DNA of 37,937 bases from contig JANRKK010000018.1 in NCBI GenBank assembly GCA_033763555.1, positions 1-37,937 of the forward strand, given 5' to 3'. Shown here one piece after another: positions 24,281 through 33,201 of the stretch (positions are counted from its first letter, which is position 1; each line of letters begins with the position of its first letter). A program made the position numbers and the translations under genes. This stretch comes from JALYJG01 sp033763555. Its GTDB lineage: Bacteria > Pseudomonadota > Alphaproteobacteria > UBA9219. The notes below the pieces were generated by a model. That model was not told the DNA's origin, did no database searches, and saw only the letters and a program-made list of their open reading frames with translations.

Positions 24281-24322
24281 GGGCGCAAAAAAGCGCCCGA
24301 GCCCGTTCATTTCGGGTTCGGG
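24281..24322 (-). promoter_or_regulatory. Possible attenuator in the rpsM leader
   Basis: Read on the minus strand, CCCGAACCCG (24313-24322) pairs with CGGGCTCGGG (24296-24305), one wobble, and is followed by CGC and six Ts (24287-24292): an intrinsic terminator starting at about +1. GGGCGC (24293-24298) can instead pair with GCGCCC (24281-24286), which puts the Ts in a loop and takes three bases from the first stem. The two folds compete. Confidence 0.55.
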
Positions 24323-24329
24323 AGGTGGT

Positions 24330-24357
24330 AATATAAGGATTGAGGGGTCCGTGTCAA
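24330..24357 (-). promoter_or_regulatory. Sigma-70-type promoter of the rpsM operon
   Basis: On the minus strand TTGACA (24352-24357), a 16-bp spacer and TATATT (24330-24335). Both boxes are near consensus, and transcription would start near 24323, giving a leader of about 140 nt before rpsM. Confidence 0.8.
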
Positions 24358-24416
24358 GCATCTGTTTTAAAAGAAATAATCGGCGAAATCAGGGCCTTAA
24401 AGTGCCGGGCGGAAGC

Positions 24417-24445
24417 TTGACATAAACTAGGCAAAACGACTTAAT
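24417..24445 (+). promoter_or_regulatory. Promoter of tRNA-Val
   Basis: TTGACA (24417-24422), a 17-bp spacer, and CTTAAT (24440-24445). The tRNA begins about 37 bp after the expected start of transcription. The rest of 24358-24488 shows no gene. Confidence 0.7.
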
Positions 24446-24488
24446 GACGGCCCTTCCAGGGCCTCGGAAGGCAATTCCCACAGGATTA

Positions 24489-24563
24489 GGGTGCGTAGCT
24501 CAGCGGTAGAGCATTACCTTCACACGGTAGGGGTCACAGGTTCAATCCCTGTCGCACCCACCA
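24489..24563 (+). tRNA. tRNA-Val(CAC)
   Basis: A 75-nt tRNA with encoded CCA (24561-24563). The acceptor is GGGTGCG/CGCACCC with A73. The anticodon stem TTACC/GGTAG encloses loop TTCACAC, giving CAC. The D-arm GCTCAGCGGTAGAGC and T-arm GGTTCAATCC are canonical. The next base after CCA begins the stop codon of the convergent 259-aa gene. Confidence 0.95.
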
Positions 24564-25343
24564 TTAGCCGCCCGGCCCCTCAAGGCGTTTTTGACCGTTC
24601 CTCACTAGAGTACCCCCGACTTCAGGCACCTGAGGCTCCAACGCAATGCTCATCTGCGCACGATAAAACTTTGCACCGCCTGGCCATGCATAAATATAGT
24701 TCGCGTTAACGGGCGTACCATTTTCGATACTGTCTTGAACAAGTTTAAATGTCCACGTCTCCGTCATAAAAACGGCAATGCGTGGATGATATCCCGATAA
24801 GAGAGGATGATTAAGCTCTCCAGCTTCAAAGAAAACGCCCTTCTCTGCAATAAATTTTGCCACCCGCTCGGTAACATCACGGCCATGCGTGAAATCAGAT
24901 ATGACCAAAACCTCACCCTGCGCATCCCGATGGTGTGATTGCGCTGACTCCGCATAAGCGCGGAAACATGGAAAACTCATAAAAACCTCTTCGCCCAAAT
25001 TACGAATGGGACGAGACCGATAGCCCGGAAGTTGTTTAATTTTTGCCCAACGCACATCAGCAGAATCTGAAACGGCAGGCAATGTCGTCAACAAGGCAGG
25101 TAATGTTTCCGTCGTCAGATTCTCGGGCATTCCAACCGGAGCATCGAGGTAATCATCCCCCTCAATCTGCGGCAACTGCGCAAGAAGATCGCTGACTGCC
25201 CGGCCAATAGAACGCGCCATTTCAGGATCTATATGAAGTTGCAAGGCAGCATCTACATTCATCTCAACCAAACGAAGGTCGGAAAGCGGCTCTGCCGTTA
25301 TGGTCGGACGGGGGCTTGAAGCAGGTTTGATATCGTGCGGCAT
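24564..25343 (-). CDS. Hypothetical protein, 259 aa
   Basis: I do not recognise this family. No signal peptide or membrane segment is visible. A central stretch resembling an alpha/beta unit reads GEVLVISDFTHGRDVTERVAKF, followed by GVFFEAGELNHPLL and IAVFMTETWTF. The first ~30 residues are Pro/Ser/Thr-rich. Its stop codon abuts the CCA end of tRNA-Val, and it is divergent from the PcfJ-domain gene with 212 bp between the preferred starts, suggesting a two-gene accessory module. ATG 25343 is the first start. Coding character (length, lack of stops, steady composition) is convincing; function is unknown. Confidence 0.7.
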   Translation of the reverse strand: MPHDIKPASSPRPTITAEPLSDLRLVEMNVDAALQLHIDPEMARSIGRAVSDLLAQLPQIEGDDYLDAPVGMPENLTTETLPALLTTLPAVSDSADVRWAKIKQLPGYRSRPIRNLGEEVFMSFPCFRAYAESAQSHHRDAQGEVLVISDFTHGRDVTERVAKFIAEKGVFFEAGELNHPLLSGYHPRIAVFMTETWTFKLVQDSIENGTPVNANYIYAWPGGAKFYRAQMSIALEPQVPEVGGTLVRNGQKRLEGPGG

Positions 25344-25555
25344 TATAAAGTTCCCTTCAAAATATACCGAGTATTCTCATACAGGAAACCAGTTCCTCGC
25401 GCCATGACGCATCAGATAATCAAATTAGCCTCAATCATTCAATCAACTATATGGTTAACGCCCACCTGCTCTCTCCGCATAAAGAATATCTTGCTTAATC
25501 GGCTCAGCGTTAGGCATATAGGCATATAAAATTATTTTCAGTGGAAGCATATCAA

Positions 25556-27802
25556 ATGAAACTCGTAAATCAGTTTTATCCTACAAACTTTGCGGCCACT
25601 CTTCACACAGCCCTCGCGGCCCAGCCCTTGCTGGATTTACCCACGGACCGCCGAACGGCAATTGTAGATTCTATTTGCGCCGAGATACGGAATAAATTTT
25701 TCTTTTTTCAGGGTGATGCTCCGTCCGAATCTGGGGAAAACCCTCAAACAGACTTCATTACTGTTGCTTATCCTTTTTATGCTTTGAGAAAAAAACTGGA
25801 ACAAAGTTATCGAAGAGAATCGGGGCGCGCCGGAGGACCTCAACTTTATGCATTGGTCGGGCGAGCCACCCATGATAAGCGATTTTTCTTTCATGAAATT
25901 CCCCTATCTCCCAACACACGCTCTTTAGATATAGAGACTTTACGGTGGACTACCAGGGATGTGCGGGAAAGGTATTTGGGATTCCCTCAAATTAGTTATC
26001 CAACAACACCGTCTCAGGGTATCAGCATTAAAATAGATACGCATACAATGCATAAGAAGCTTCGCAGAACCAGTCGGCAAATCCCCCCACGCCGCTATAT
26101 GGGAGAACTCATAGCCACTTTAATTCGCGGTACATTTCTGGATCAGCCTGAGCCATTAAAGACTCATGGGGCGCGCATCTTTGGCTCAATAAACGACTTA
26201 ATCAACGCATTGCAGCAAGACTGTGTCGTTACTTTCAAACAAAATATGGATGTACTCATTGATCATTTAGATCGTCGTGCTCTTGAATTTATGCGCGCTC
26301 AGGATGAATACAGCTGGGAATGGCACAGCCGTGATATCGGCCGCTTAACTATCTATGACCGCCTCAAGGATGCACCTTCGGAACAAGCACGAGCATTCCG
26401 CGAAACAGCCACTGCCATTTTTCACCGACTTGGAATTACTCAAGCTGTTATACCGGATTATCGGAAACCAGGTAGTAATTGGTGGTCAGAGAATCCAGAA
26501 GATAAAGTTCTTTTTTGGGAAAAGATTGACGAAGGCATGCCGCCAATAAAAGCCCTTGAAATGCTTTTTCCCGACAATGAAAAACTGTGGAAAGGCTTAT
26601 TAAAAATAAGTGTTCCCATACCTAGGTTAGTAGGAAACAGGTTCGTATCGCCACATGGTGACAGTGCCGCCCATATGTCTAAGCTTCTTGAATTGGCGAA
26701 ACCCAAAACACAGGAAGAATGCTTCATCATGAGCGAAATTCAGACCCAAGTTTTATATGTTACCTCTGTCCATAGTGTAGATGCCGAATCAGGCCATGAA
26801 GATGTTGACCTAATCACGAGAACGTGGCGCGCGGCGCATGATATGCGTTCATGGCAAAGATTTTACGACGAACTTTATGCAAAAAACCAAGTTACAAACT
26901 CATATCGAAGGGAAATCGCACGTCAAACCTCAGGCATAAAAGATATGATGGCGTCAATGTATGAAAAGATCATCATACCTTGTGTTTTGCGCAGCAACCC
27001 AAGATATGATACGTCAACATATGATCCTTTATATAAGGCGTTTCACTCCTGCATATTACAAAATTTCAATTTAAGGCATCTATTGCAAGGCAGCAGCTAC
27101 TGGCATAGCGAACGCGTTAACTTTGGTGGACGCATCTCTTCATATGGAGTAGAGACCGACGACCATTGGCTACCCCTCTTGGATCAAGAGATAAAAGCGC
27201 CCAATGGCGTTCAGTTCATCCCCCTCACTTCAAAGGCGGCCTTGCATGAAGAGGCAGATGCTATGCGCCACTGCGTATGGTCATATACCTCGAATTGTGT
27301 GGCCGAACGAAACCATCTCTTCAGTCTTCAAGACTCTACAGGCAATCGCTTAACAACTCTTCAGCTCACGGAGCATGATGCCGATGATGGGTCAATTCAA
27401 GTTAGCGTTGAACAAAATAATGGCCGACGCAATGTGGCGGCCTCTCAAGCCGCTATAGAAGCCGCCGCATGGTTAGCTCAACAAATTAATAGCAAAAATC
27501 TCAATCCTGATTTTCAATCTATTCAGGCTCGTCGCGATGAATTGGCTGGTGACATGGCGCGCCTCGTACTTGGTTTTGAATATCGCGATTTAGATATATG
27601 TGAGGCGGTCTACCAACTTTATATTCCGTGCCTGCCTGCAAAGCTCCAATCGGAATGCAAATCTGTTGCTGGATTTTTACATGCCATCGGTTTTGATGAA
27701 GCTTTACGTCAGCGCGGTTTTGAGCCACCTCCTTATCCAGGCGCCTTAAGACCCGAAGAATTGCCCTCTCTGGCCGCTCAACCCGCAAGCCCCTCCGCCT
27801 GA
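25556..27802 (+). CDS. PcfJ-domain protein
   Basis: A 748-aa protein whose C-terminal part matches the PcfJ-like pattern: EEADAMRHCVWSYTSNC (about 570-586), then LFSLQDSTGNRLTTLQL and SVEQNNGRRN. PcfJ-like proteins occur on conjugative plasmids and in many chromosomes with unknown function. The N-terminal ~400 residues are unassigned and mostly soluble. I prefer ATG 25556 over GTG 25541, since GGAAG lies about 10 bp upstream of the ATG. The gene is visibly AT-richer than its neighbours, suggesting transfer. Its last 25 bp are antisense to the 3' end of rlmN, so the stop codon was probably acquired from rlmN sequence. Confidence 0.75.
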   Translation: MKLVNQFYPTNFAATLHTALAAQPLLDLPTDRRTAIVDSICAEIRNKFFFFQGDAPSESGENPQTDFITVAYPFYALRKKLEQSYRRESGRAGGPQLYALVGRATHDKRFFFHEIPLSPNTRSLDIETLRWTTRDVRERYLGFPQISYPTTPSQGISIKIDTHTMHKKLRRTSRQIPPRRYMGELIATLIRGTFLDQPEPLKTHGARIFGSINDLINALQQDCVVTFKQNMDVLIDHLDRRALEFMRAQDEYSWEWHSRDIGRLTIYDRLKDAPSEQARAFRETATAIFHRLGITQAVIPDYRKPGSNWWSENPEDKVLFWEKIDEGMPPIKALEMLFPDNEKLWKGLLKISVPIPRLVGNRFVSPHGDSAAHMSKLLELAKPKTQEECFIMSEIQTQVLYVTSVHSVDAESGHEDVDLITRTWRAAHDMRSWQRFYDELYAKNQVTNSYRREIARQTSGIKDMMASMYEKIIIPCVLRSNPRYDTSTYDPLYKAFHSCILQNFNLRHLLQGSSYWHSERVNFGGRISSYGVETDDHWLPLLDQEIKAPNGVQFIPLTSKAALHEEADAMRHCVWSYTSNCVAERNHLFSLQDSTGNRLTTLQLTEHDADDGSIQVSVEQNNGRRNVAASQAAIEAAAWLAQQINSKNLNPDFQSIQARRDELAGDMARLVLGFEYRDLDICEAVYQLYIPCLPAKLQSECKSVAGFLHAIGFDEALRQRGFEPPPYPGALRPEELPSLAAQPASPSA

Positions 27803-28953
27803 TCTTTTTCGGCGAGGATTTTGTCGATGGCTGCACGTTCGGCGGCAGAAAGACGGATGCTTTGCGATTTCAGCTGGCCGCAGGCGGCCATGATGTCCCT
27901 GCCCCGCGGCATACGGATGGGACTGGGGTAGCCTGCCGCGTTCACCATATCGCCGAACTTCTCGATCACGTCCCAATCCGAGCATTCAAACGGCGCGCCT
28001 GGCCAAGCGTTGAAAGGAATTAAATTAATTTTAGATGGAATGCCGCGCAGCAGGCGCACAAGTTGCTTCGCGTCTGCCGGGATGTCATTTACGCCTTTCA
28101 GCATCACATATTCAAAGGTAATGCGCCGCGAATTGCTGGCGCCCGGATAATCACGGCAAGCCTGCAATAACTCCTTGATCGGATATTTGCGATTAATCGG
28201 CACGATCTGGTCACGCAACTCATCCGTTACCGCGTGCAGACTGACGGCCAGATTGACATCCAGTTCTTCACCGCAGCGTTTCATCATCGGCACAACGCCC
28301 GCCGTGGAGAGCGTGATCTTCCGCTTGCTGATGGCAATGCCTTCGCCATGCATGATGATGCGCAGCGCCTTGGCGACATTCTCATAATTAAACAGCGGCT
28401 CGCCCATGCCCATCATGACGATGTTGGAAAGCAGCCGTTCATCTTTGGTCGAAGGCCATTCGCCAAGCGCATCACGCGCCAGCAGCACCTGCATGACAAT
28501 TTCGGAAGCTTCCAGATTGCGCACCAGCTTCTGCGTTCCCGTATGGCAGAAACGGCAGGTCAGCGTGCAGCCAACCTGACTGGATACGCACAAGGCGCCA
28601 CGGTCACTTTCAGGAATGTGCACGCACTCGACTTCCTGCCCGTCTACCATGCGCAGTAGCCATTTGCGCGTACCATCTTCGGATTTTTGGTCTTGCGAAA
28701 TTGTCGGGCGGGCGACAATGAAATGTTCTTCCAGTTTTTCCCGCGCAGGCTTTGCCAGCGTAGTCATTTTGCTGAAATCGCTGACGCCGTGGCAGTAAAT
28801 CCACGACCAGACCTGCTTGGCACGGAACGGCTCAAAGCCGCGCGTGGTCAACGCGTCCGACAGCTCGTCATAGCTGAGGCCGATCAGGTTGCGCTTGCCC
28901 GCGACATGGGCCGAAGGCGGCACAAAGTTTTTGGCGTGGTTGCTGATACCCAT
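27778..28953 (-). CDS. rlmN: Dual-specificity rRNA/tRNA adenine-C2 methyltransferase
   Basis: RlmN is a radical SAM enzyme that methylates C2 of A2503 in 23S rRNA and A37 in some tRNAs. The 391-aa protein has the CxxxCxxC cluster motif in VGCTLTCRFCHTG, then GMGEPLFNYENV, TLSTAGVVP, NLAVSLHA, and the C-terminal MPRGRDIMAACGQL whose Cys is the methyl-carrying residue. It overlaps the convergent PcfJ-like ORF by 25 bp. Confidence 0.97.
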   Translation of the reverse strand: MGISNHAKNFVPPSAHVAGKRNLIGLSYDELSDALTTRGFEPFRAKQVWSWIYCHGVSDFSKMTTLAKPAREKLEEHFIVARPTISQDQKSEDGTRKWLLRMVDGQEVECVHIPESDRGALCVSSQVGCTLTCRFCHTGTQKLVRNLEASEIVMQVLLARDALGEWPSTKDERLLSNIVMMGMGEPLFNYENVAKALRIIMHGEGIAISKRKITLSTAGVVPMMKRCGEELDVNLAVSLHAVTDELRDQIVPINRKYPIKELLQACRDYPGASNSRRITFEYVMLKGVNDIPADAKQLVRLLRGIPSKINLIPFNAWPGAPFECSDWDVIEKFGDMVNAAGYPSPIRMPRGRDIMAACGQLKSQSIRLSAAERAAIDKILAEKDQAEGLAG

Positions 28954-29005
28954 AACGGCAAAGCCATATCAGATCAGCCGGGGCAAAAGGTAGGAAAAAC
29001 GAGGG

Positions 29006-29605
29006 TTAATGCTTGCGTTTTGCCGGTTTTGGCGGGGTTTTCTTATCTTTTTTCTTCGCCGGAGGCGGCGGCGCAGGTTCTTTTTCCAGCGCATAGCCAC
29101 AAGCCTTGCTGATGGCCCGATAGGCCGCATCCGCGCCTTTGACGTCCAGCGTGTCAGTAACTGAAGGGCCCTGCGACGGGATGCCGATCAGTGTCAGGCT
29201 TTTTGCATTACGGATGGCTTTGGTCACGGCGCGATCACTCGCGGCATCGCGCGACCAGGCAGTATCCTTCTGCGTGAATAAATTGAAGCTGTCCTTGGCG
29301 ATGCGCAACTCAACCTCACTGGCGGTTTTAAAATTATAACCAGAGGTGTAGCTGACGACATCCTTGCTGTTCTCGACAGGCCGATGCGTGATGGTCAGAT
29401 AGGCCGCGCCGCGTTTAATTTTCTTATTCTTCGGCAGGCGCACATTCAGCGCCATATAACAAACGGGCTGACTGTGTTCTGTGTAGCTGTAGGTGTTCCA
29501 TGCGCCAAAAACGCCCAGTGACTTTTGTGCGCCGGGTTGCGCCGCAAGGGCTGGAGCACCGAAGGCACACAGAAAACAGAGGAGAAAGGCGATACGGCCC
29601 AGCAT
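29006..29605 (-). CDS. Invasion-associated locus B (IalB)-like secreted protein
   Basis: A 199-aa protein with a Sec signal peptide (IAFLLCFLCAFGAPALA, cleavage near residue 21) and an IalB-type domain: a Trp-containing start (FGAWNTYSY), a Cys near PVCYMAL, and a basic Lys/Pro-rich C-terminal tail of about 25 residues (PPPPAKKKDKK). IalB-like proteins are periplasmic or surface proteins of alphaproteobacteria, first linked to Bartonella invasion; here no pathogenic role is implied. It lies 52 bp upstream of rlmN on the same strand. Confidence 0.8.
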   Translation of the reverse strand: MLGRIAFLLCFLCAFGAPALAAQPGAQKSLGVFGAWNTYSYTEHSQPVCYMALNVRLPKNKKIKRGAAYLTITHRPVENSKDVVSYTSGYNFKTASEVELRIAKDSFNLFTQKDTAWSRDAASDRAVTKAIRNAKSLTLIGIPSQGPSVTDTLDVKGADAAYRAISKACGYALEKEPAPPPPAKKKDKKTPPKPAKRKH

Positions 29606-29779
29606 GCAAATCCCGTAATATCACTTAATCCAACGCATCATAGCAGGCATTCAGGCAGATATATGCAGGTTTGTAACGAGATCAAAACAATATCTTATGT
29701 TTTCTGGCTTTCAACACGCGATTGCTGTAAATTCACGCACACAAATTACTCCTTCTCCTCGACCTGCAAGGAACCTTCC

Positions 29780-30406
29780 ATGAAAAACCTTCGCACCTCT
29801 CTGTTTTCTCTTTTTGCTATTGTCAGCATGCTCTTTGCTGGTAGCCAGGCCCTAGCGGCCCCTGCGCCCGCAGAAACAAACTGGACTGGCATGTATGTCG
29901 GCGGCCATCTTGGCGGTGTCGCGGGTGAATTCACCAATGCAGGCGGCGTTATCGGGCCTAACGATACGGGTGGCAACGTCATGGGTGGTGTTCAGGCTGG
30001 ATATAACTGGCAAACAGGCCGGATTGTTGTCGGCGGCGAAGCTGATTTCTCTTGGATTCCCTTTGAAGCCACCGGAACCCCCGGCTCCTTTGAAGAAAAC
30101 TGGATGATGACCTTCCGCGGACGTCTGGGTTACGCGATGGGCCGCTTCCTGCCCTACATAACCGCAGGTATCGCGCTGACCGACACGGAATCCAAACTGG
30201 CCGGAGGTGGTTCGGAATCCAACTGGCATACTGGATTGGCTGCGGGTGGCGGTGTTGAATATAACTGCCACGACAACTGGTCGTTAAAGGGCGAATATCT
30301 GTACGCCAACGCACCAAACGAAACGGCGACGATCGGCGTAACACCTTTCACGGGCGGCTCGGCTAATCACATCTTCCGTCTGGGCGTCAATTACCGCTTC
30401 CAATAA
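29780..30406 (+). CDS. Outer-membrane beta-barrel (porin-like) protein
   Basis: A 208-aa protein with a signal peptide (SLFSLFAIVSMLFAGSQALA) and the OmpA/OmpW/RopB-like 8-strand barrel pattern: WTGMYVGGHLGGVAG at the start, GVQAGYNWQTGRIVVGGEADFSW, then FRGRLGYAMGRFLPYITAGIA, WSLKGEYLYAN, and a final RLGVNYRFQ ending in aromatic-Arg-Phe-Gln. Such proteins sit in the outer membrane. ATG 29780 is preceded by AAGGA; the frame is open further upstream but that part is not protein-like. Confidence 0.9.
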   Translation: MKNLRTSLFSLFAIVSMLFAGSQALAAPAPAETNWTGMYVGGHLGGVAGEFTNAGGVIGPNDTGGNVMGGVQAGYNWQTGRIVVGGEADFSWIPFEATGTPGSFEENWMMTFRGRLGYAMGRFLPYITAGIALTDTESKLAGGGSESNWHTGLAAGGGVEYNCHDNWSLKGEYLYANAPNETATIGVTPFTGGSANHIFRLGVNYRFQ

Positions 30407-30451
30407 AACCAAGCCGTGCCGTTTCATCCCCCTCGTAAACTGGAGAGTGAC

Positions 30452-30532
30452 ATGATCCGTTCCGTTCTTCGCGTTGTTCTGGCTGCTTCTTATGCCCTAG
30501 TTCTCGCTGCTTGCGCCGGGGGCATGAACTAA
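30452..30532 (+). CDS. 26-aa entericidin-like lipoprotein
   Basis: A very short ORF with GGAG upstream: two charged residues at the N-terminus, a hydrophobic segment and a lipobox LAAC, leaving a mature lipopeptide CAGGMN. It resembles entericidin-type small lipoproteins, though shorter. It follows the barrel gene by 45 bp and abuts the convergent aroA stop (3 bp apart). The charge-hydrophobic-lipobox pattern plus Shine-Dalgarno make it likely real; the function is unknown. Confidence 0.65.
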   Translation: MIRSVLRVVLAASYALVLAACAGGMN

Positions 30533-30535
30533 GAC

Positions 30536-31879
30536 CTAGCCTTTTATATCCGCACCCAGTCGGTTCATCAGGCTGATAAAGCGCGGAAAACTTGTTGTAA
30601 TGAAAGACCCGTCATCAATGGTGACGGGTTTTTCTGTGACTCCGCCCAGCACCAGAAAACTCATCGCAATACGGTGATCCATGGCCGTGGCGACGGTTGT
30701 GCCTCCCTGCGGCGGCTTGCCTGTGCCATGAATGATTAAATCATCGCCCTGAATTTCCAGCTTCACGCCGCAGCGCTGCAACCCATCCGCGACCAGCGCC
30801 AGACGATCACTCTCTTTCACGCGCAACTCGCCCAGGCCGAGCATCCGCGTTGTACCCTGCGCACAAGCCGCCGCCATGCCAAGGATGGGATATTCGTCGA
30901 TCATGCTCGGCGCGCGTTCCGGTGGAACCGTGACGCCTTTCAACGCACTACCTTCAACAACCAGATCACCGACAGGCTCGCCACCTTCTTCGCGGCGGTT
31001 GAGGATAGAAATTTTTCCGCCCATTTCCTGCAGGGTCGTGAACAATCCGGTGCGACGTGGGTTAAGCCCCACACCGCGTAACGTTATCTGCGAACCGGGA
31101 TTAAGAAGCGCTGCAACCAGAGGGAATGCCGCCGAGCTTGGGTCCGCAGGCACATGAATGGTCTGCGCCCGGAGCTGTGCCGGACCCGTTACAGAGATGG
31201 CCTCGGCACCATCCGCCTGTTTTTCAATTTTGATGTCCACACCGAAACAACGCAGCATATTTTCGGAATGATCGCGGGTCGGAATGGATTCAATAACAGT
31301 CGTCGTGCCTTCAGCACTTAATCCCGCTAGCAGAATGGCCGATTTTACCTGCGCCGAAGCCACAGGCAGATGATAGGCGATAGGTTTCGGCTTTTTGGCT
31401 CCTGTCAGTGTCAACGGCATGCGCCCCTGCTCACTGGCAAAGCTTACGCCCATTTGCTCCAGCGGCGTGATTACGCGGCCCATCGGGCGTTTGCAAAGCG
31501 AGGCATCGCCCGTAAAAGAACTGTTGAAAGGGCGTCCAGCCAGTAACCCCATCAGCAGCCGTGCTGCCGTGCCGCTGTTACCCATATTGAAAATCTGCGC
31601 AGGCTCACGCAAACCCTCCAGACCCCTGCCCTTAATGCGCCAAACGCTGTTACTGTCCTTGCTGACTTCTGCACCCAGCGCGATCAAGGCATCTACAGTG
31701 CAAAGAACATCTTCGCCTTCCAGCAACCCATGAATTTCGGTTGTGCCTTCGGCAATACCTCCCAGCATGACAGCGCGGTGGGAAATGCTTTTGTCGCCGG
31801 GCGGCGTTATCTCCCCTTTCAGGGGCTTGCTCCGGCTGGATGTCAAAGGTTGAGGCTGAACGGCTGACATATCTTTCAA
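30536..31879 (-). CDS. aroA: 3-phosphoshikimate 1-carboxyvinyltransferase
   Basis: EPSP synthase joins PEP to shikimate 3-phosphate in aromatic amino-acid synthesis. The 447-aa protein has PPGDKSISHRAVMLGGIAEG, GNSGTAARLLMGLLAG, ASAQVKSAILLAGL, IPTRDHSENML and DEYPILGMAAA. The sequence around ASAQVKSAILLAGLSAEG and RDHSENML resembles class II (CP4-type) enzymes. The start is probably TTG 31879, six bases after GGAG that overlaps the end of bpt; ATG 31870 is the alternative. It follows bpt by 3 bp. Confidence 0.97.
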   Translation of the reverse strand: MKDMSAVQPQPLTSSRSKPLKGEITPPGDKSISHRAVMLGGIAEGTTEIHGLLEGEDVLCTVDALIALGAEVSKDSNSVWRIKGRGLEGLREPAQIFNMGNSGTAARLLMGLLAGRPFNSSFTGDASLCKRPMGRVITPLEQMGVSFASEQGRMPLTLTGAKKPKPIAYHLPVASAQVKSAILLAGLSAEGTTTVIESIPTRDHSENMLRCFGVDIKIEKQADGAEAISVTGPAQLRAQTIHVPADPSSAAFPLVAALLNPGSQITLRGVGLNPRRTGLFTTLQEMGGKISILNRREEGGEPVGDLVVEGSALKGVTVPPERAPSMIDEYPILGMAAACAQGTTRMLGLGELRVKESDRLALVADGLQRCGVKLEIQGDDLIIHGTGKPPQGGTTVATAMDHRIAMSFLVLGGVTEKPVTIDDGSFITTSFPRFISLMNRLGADIKG

Positions 31880-31882
31880 ATT

Positions 31883-32614
31883 CTACTCCAGCCAGTCCCA
31901 GCCCTGCGGCCCGAGGGCCTGCAATGGACGAAAGCGTTCCTTATACGACATTTTACGCGAACCCTTGATCCAATAGCCCAGATAAACATGGAAAAGATTC
32001 TGACGGCGCGCTTCCTCGACCAAGGTCAGAATGAGTTGCGCGCCAAGACTGCGGCGCGATTCATGGGGTGCAAAGAAACTGTAGACAGCCGACAAACCGT
32101 CACTGACATGATCAGTGATAATACCGCCAACCAAAGCCCCTTCCCCATTACGCAGCTGATATATCTGCGTTGCGGACTCGCCTTCATGCAGCATATGGCT
32201 GAAATCGCTGAAAGACATACGCGCCATGTCGCTGTCGGGATGCCGCGCGGCCTGATAATCCATGAAAAGGCGGTACAGCTCATCCGTCGCTTCCGTATCC
32301 TTGATTTCAAGGTTCAGATCGCGGTTGATCGACGCAATCCGGCGCAAAGAGCGCGATGGAACAAAGGTGCGTATAGGAACACGCACAGGCACGCAGGACA
32401 TGCATTCATGGCAGGCCGGGCGGTAAACAATATCATGGCTGCGGCGGAACCCGGCGCGTGTCAGGGTCGCGTTGATTTCCGTATCAGTGTCTTCATTGCC
32501 TGTCAGGCGGGTAAATAGCTTCCGCTCCACGCGCCCCGGCAAATAGGGGCATGGCAAAGGCCCCGACAGGTAAAACTGCAGAAGGCGGCTTAATCCGGGA
32601 GGGATGACGGACAT
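31883..32614 (-). CDS. bpt: Aspartate/glutamate leucyltransferase
   Basis: Bpt moves leucine from Leu-tRNA to N-terminal Asp or Glu, marking proteins for ClpS/ClpAP. The 243-aa protein has CPYLPGRVERKLFTRL at the start (the family's Cys-Pro-Tyr segment), a CHECMSCVPVRVPI motif near 68-81, and YSFFAPHESRRSLGAQLILTLVEEA with YLGYWIKGSRKMSYKERFRPLQ near the end. It is upstream of aroA in one operon. Confidence 0.94.
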   Translation of the reverse strand: MSVIPPGLSRLLQFYLSGPLPCPYLPGRVERKLFTRLTGNEDTDTEINATLTRAGFRRSHDIVYRPACHECMSCVPVRVPIRTFVPSRSLRRIASINRDLNLEIKDTEATDELYRLFMDYQAARHPDSDMARMSFSDFSHMLHEGESATQIYQLRNGEGALVGGIITDHVSDGLSAVYSFFAPHESRRSLGAQLILTLVEEARRQNLFHVYLGYWIKGSRKMSYKERFRPLQALGPQGWDWLE

Positions 32615-32652
32615 GGCAAAAATCTACCACGCTTCAGGCGCAGGGTACAAAT

Positions 32653-33186
32653 CTAAGAATTCTTCACATCGACGAGTGTTTTAATCTTTTCGTACATCTC
32701 ATCCGGTTCTGAAATATCCCGCACGCAGATGCCGCTGGCCGATACATTCCCAAAACCAAATGCCACCGCCGCACTGGCATAGGACGTCGATCCCGTCGCC
32801 AGCGTAGCAAGATAGATGGTTCCCAGCCCACATGCCCTTTGCAGAATTCCTTTCCGTAAAGTCACTTCCCGGATGTCTTTGTATTTTATGATTTTCTTGT
32901 TGATAGTAAAAAAGCCTTCCTCGAATTCCAGCCTGTCATCATAAAATTTATATTCCGTCCGGTCGTAATTCAGCTTCTTGCCGATATAGGCGACCAGAAA
33001 AACACCAACAAAGGCTAAGGCTCCGGAAAAGATAAAAGGAACATCCGATTTTTTATCAAAAAGGTTGGCGGCTATTGCCATGCCGCCAAAAAACATGCCT
33101 GCCCAGAAAGTCAGAAACAGCTGAAATGGAAGCTGCTGCAAGAAAGTAATCCAGCCGACAAAGACGGGTCTGATTGAGAAATGCAT
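32653..33186 (-). CDS. Membrane protein with bacterial PH-like domain
   Basis: A 177-aa protein with two predicted membrane segments (about 10-40, and 52-70) and a cytoplasmic PH-like domain (YdbS/bPH2 type): LNYDRTEYKFYDDRLEFEEGFFTINKKIIKYKDIREVTLRKGILQRACGLG, here quoted only as its core YKDIREVTLRKGILQ. The residues around GLGTIYLAT and the C-terminal SGICVRDISEPDEMYEKI fit the end of that domain. Function unknown. It is 15 bp downstream of motB, possibly by chance. Confidence 0.75.
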   Translation of the reverse strand: MHFSIRPVFVGWITFLQQLPFQLFLTFWAGMFFGGMAIAANLFDKKSDVPFIFSGALAFVGVFLVAYIGKKLNYDRTEYKFYDDRLEFEEGFFTINKKIIKYKDIREVTLRKGILQRACGLGTIYLATLATGSTSYASAAVAFGFGNVSASGICVRDISEPDEMYEKIKTLVDVKNS

Positions 33187-33201
33187 TTATGACCTTCCCA
33201 T

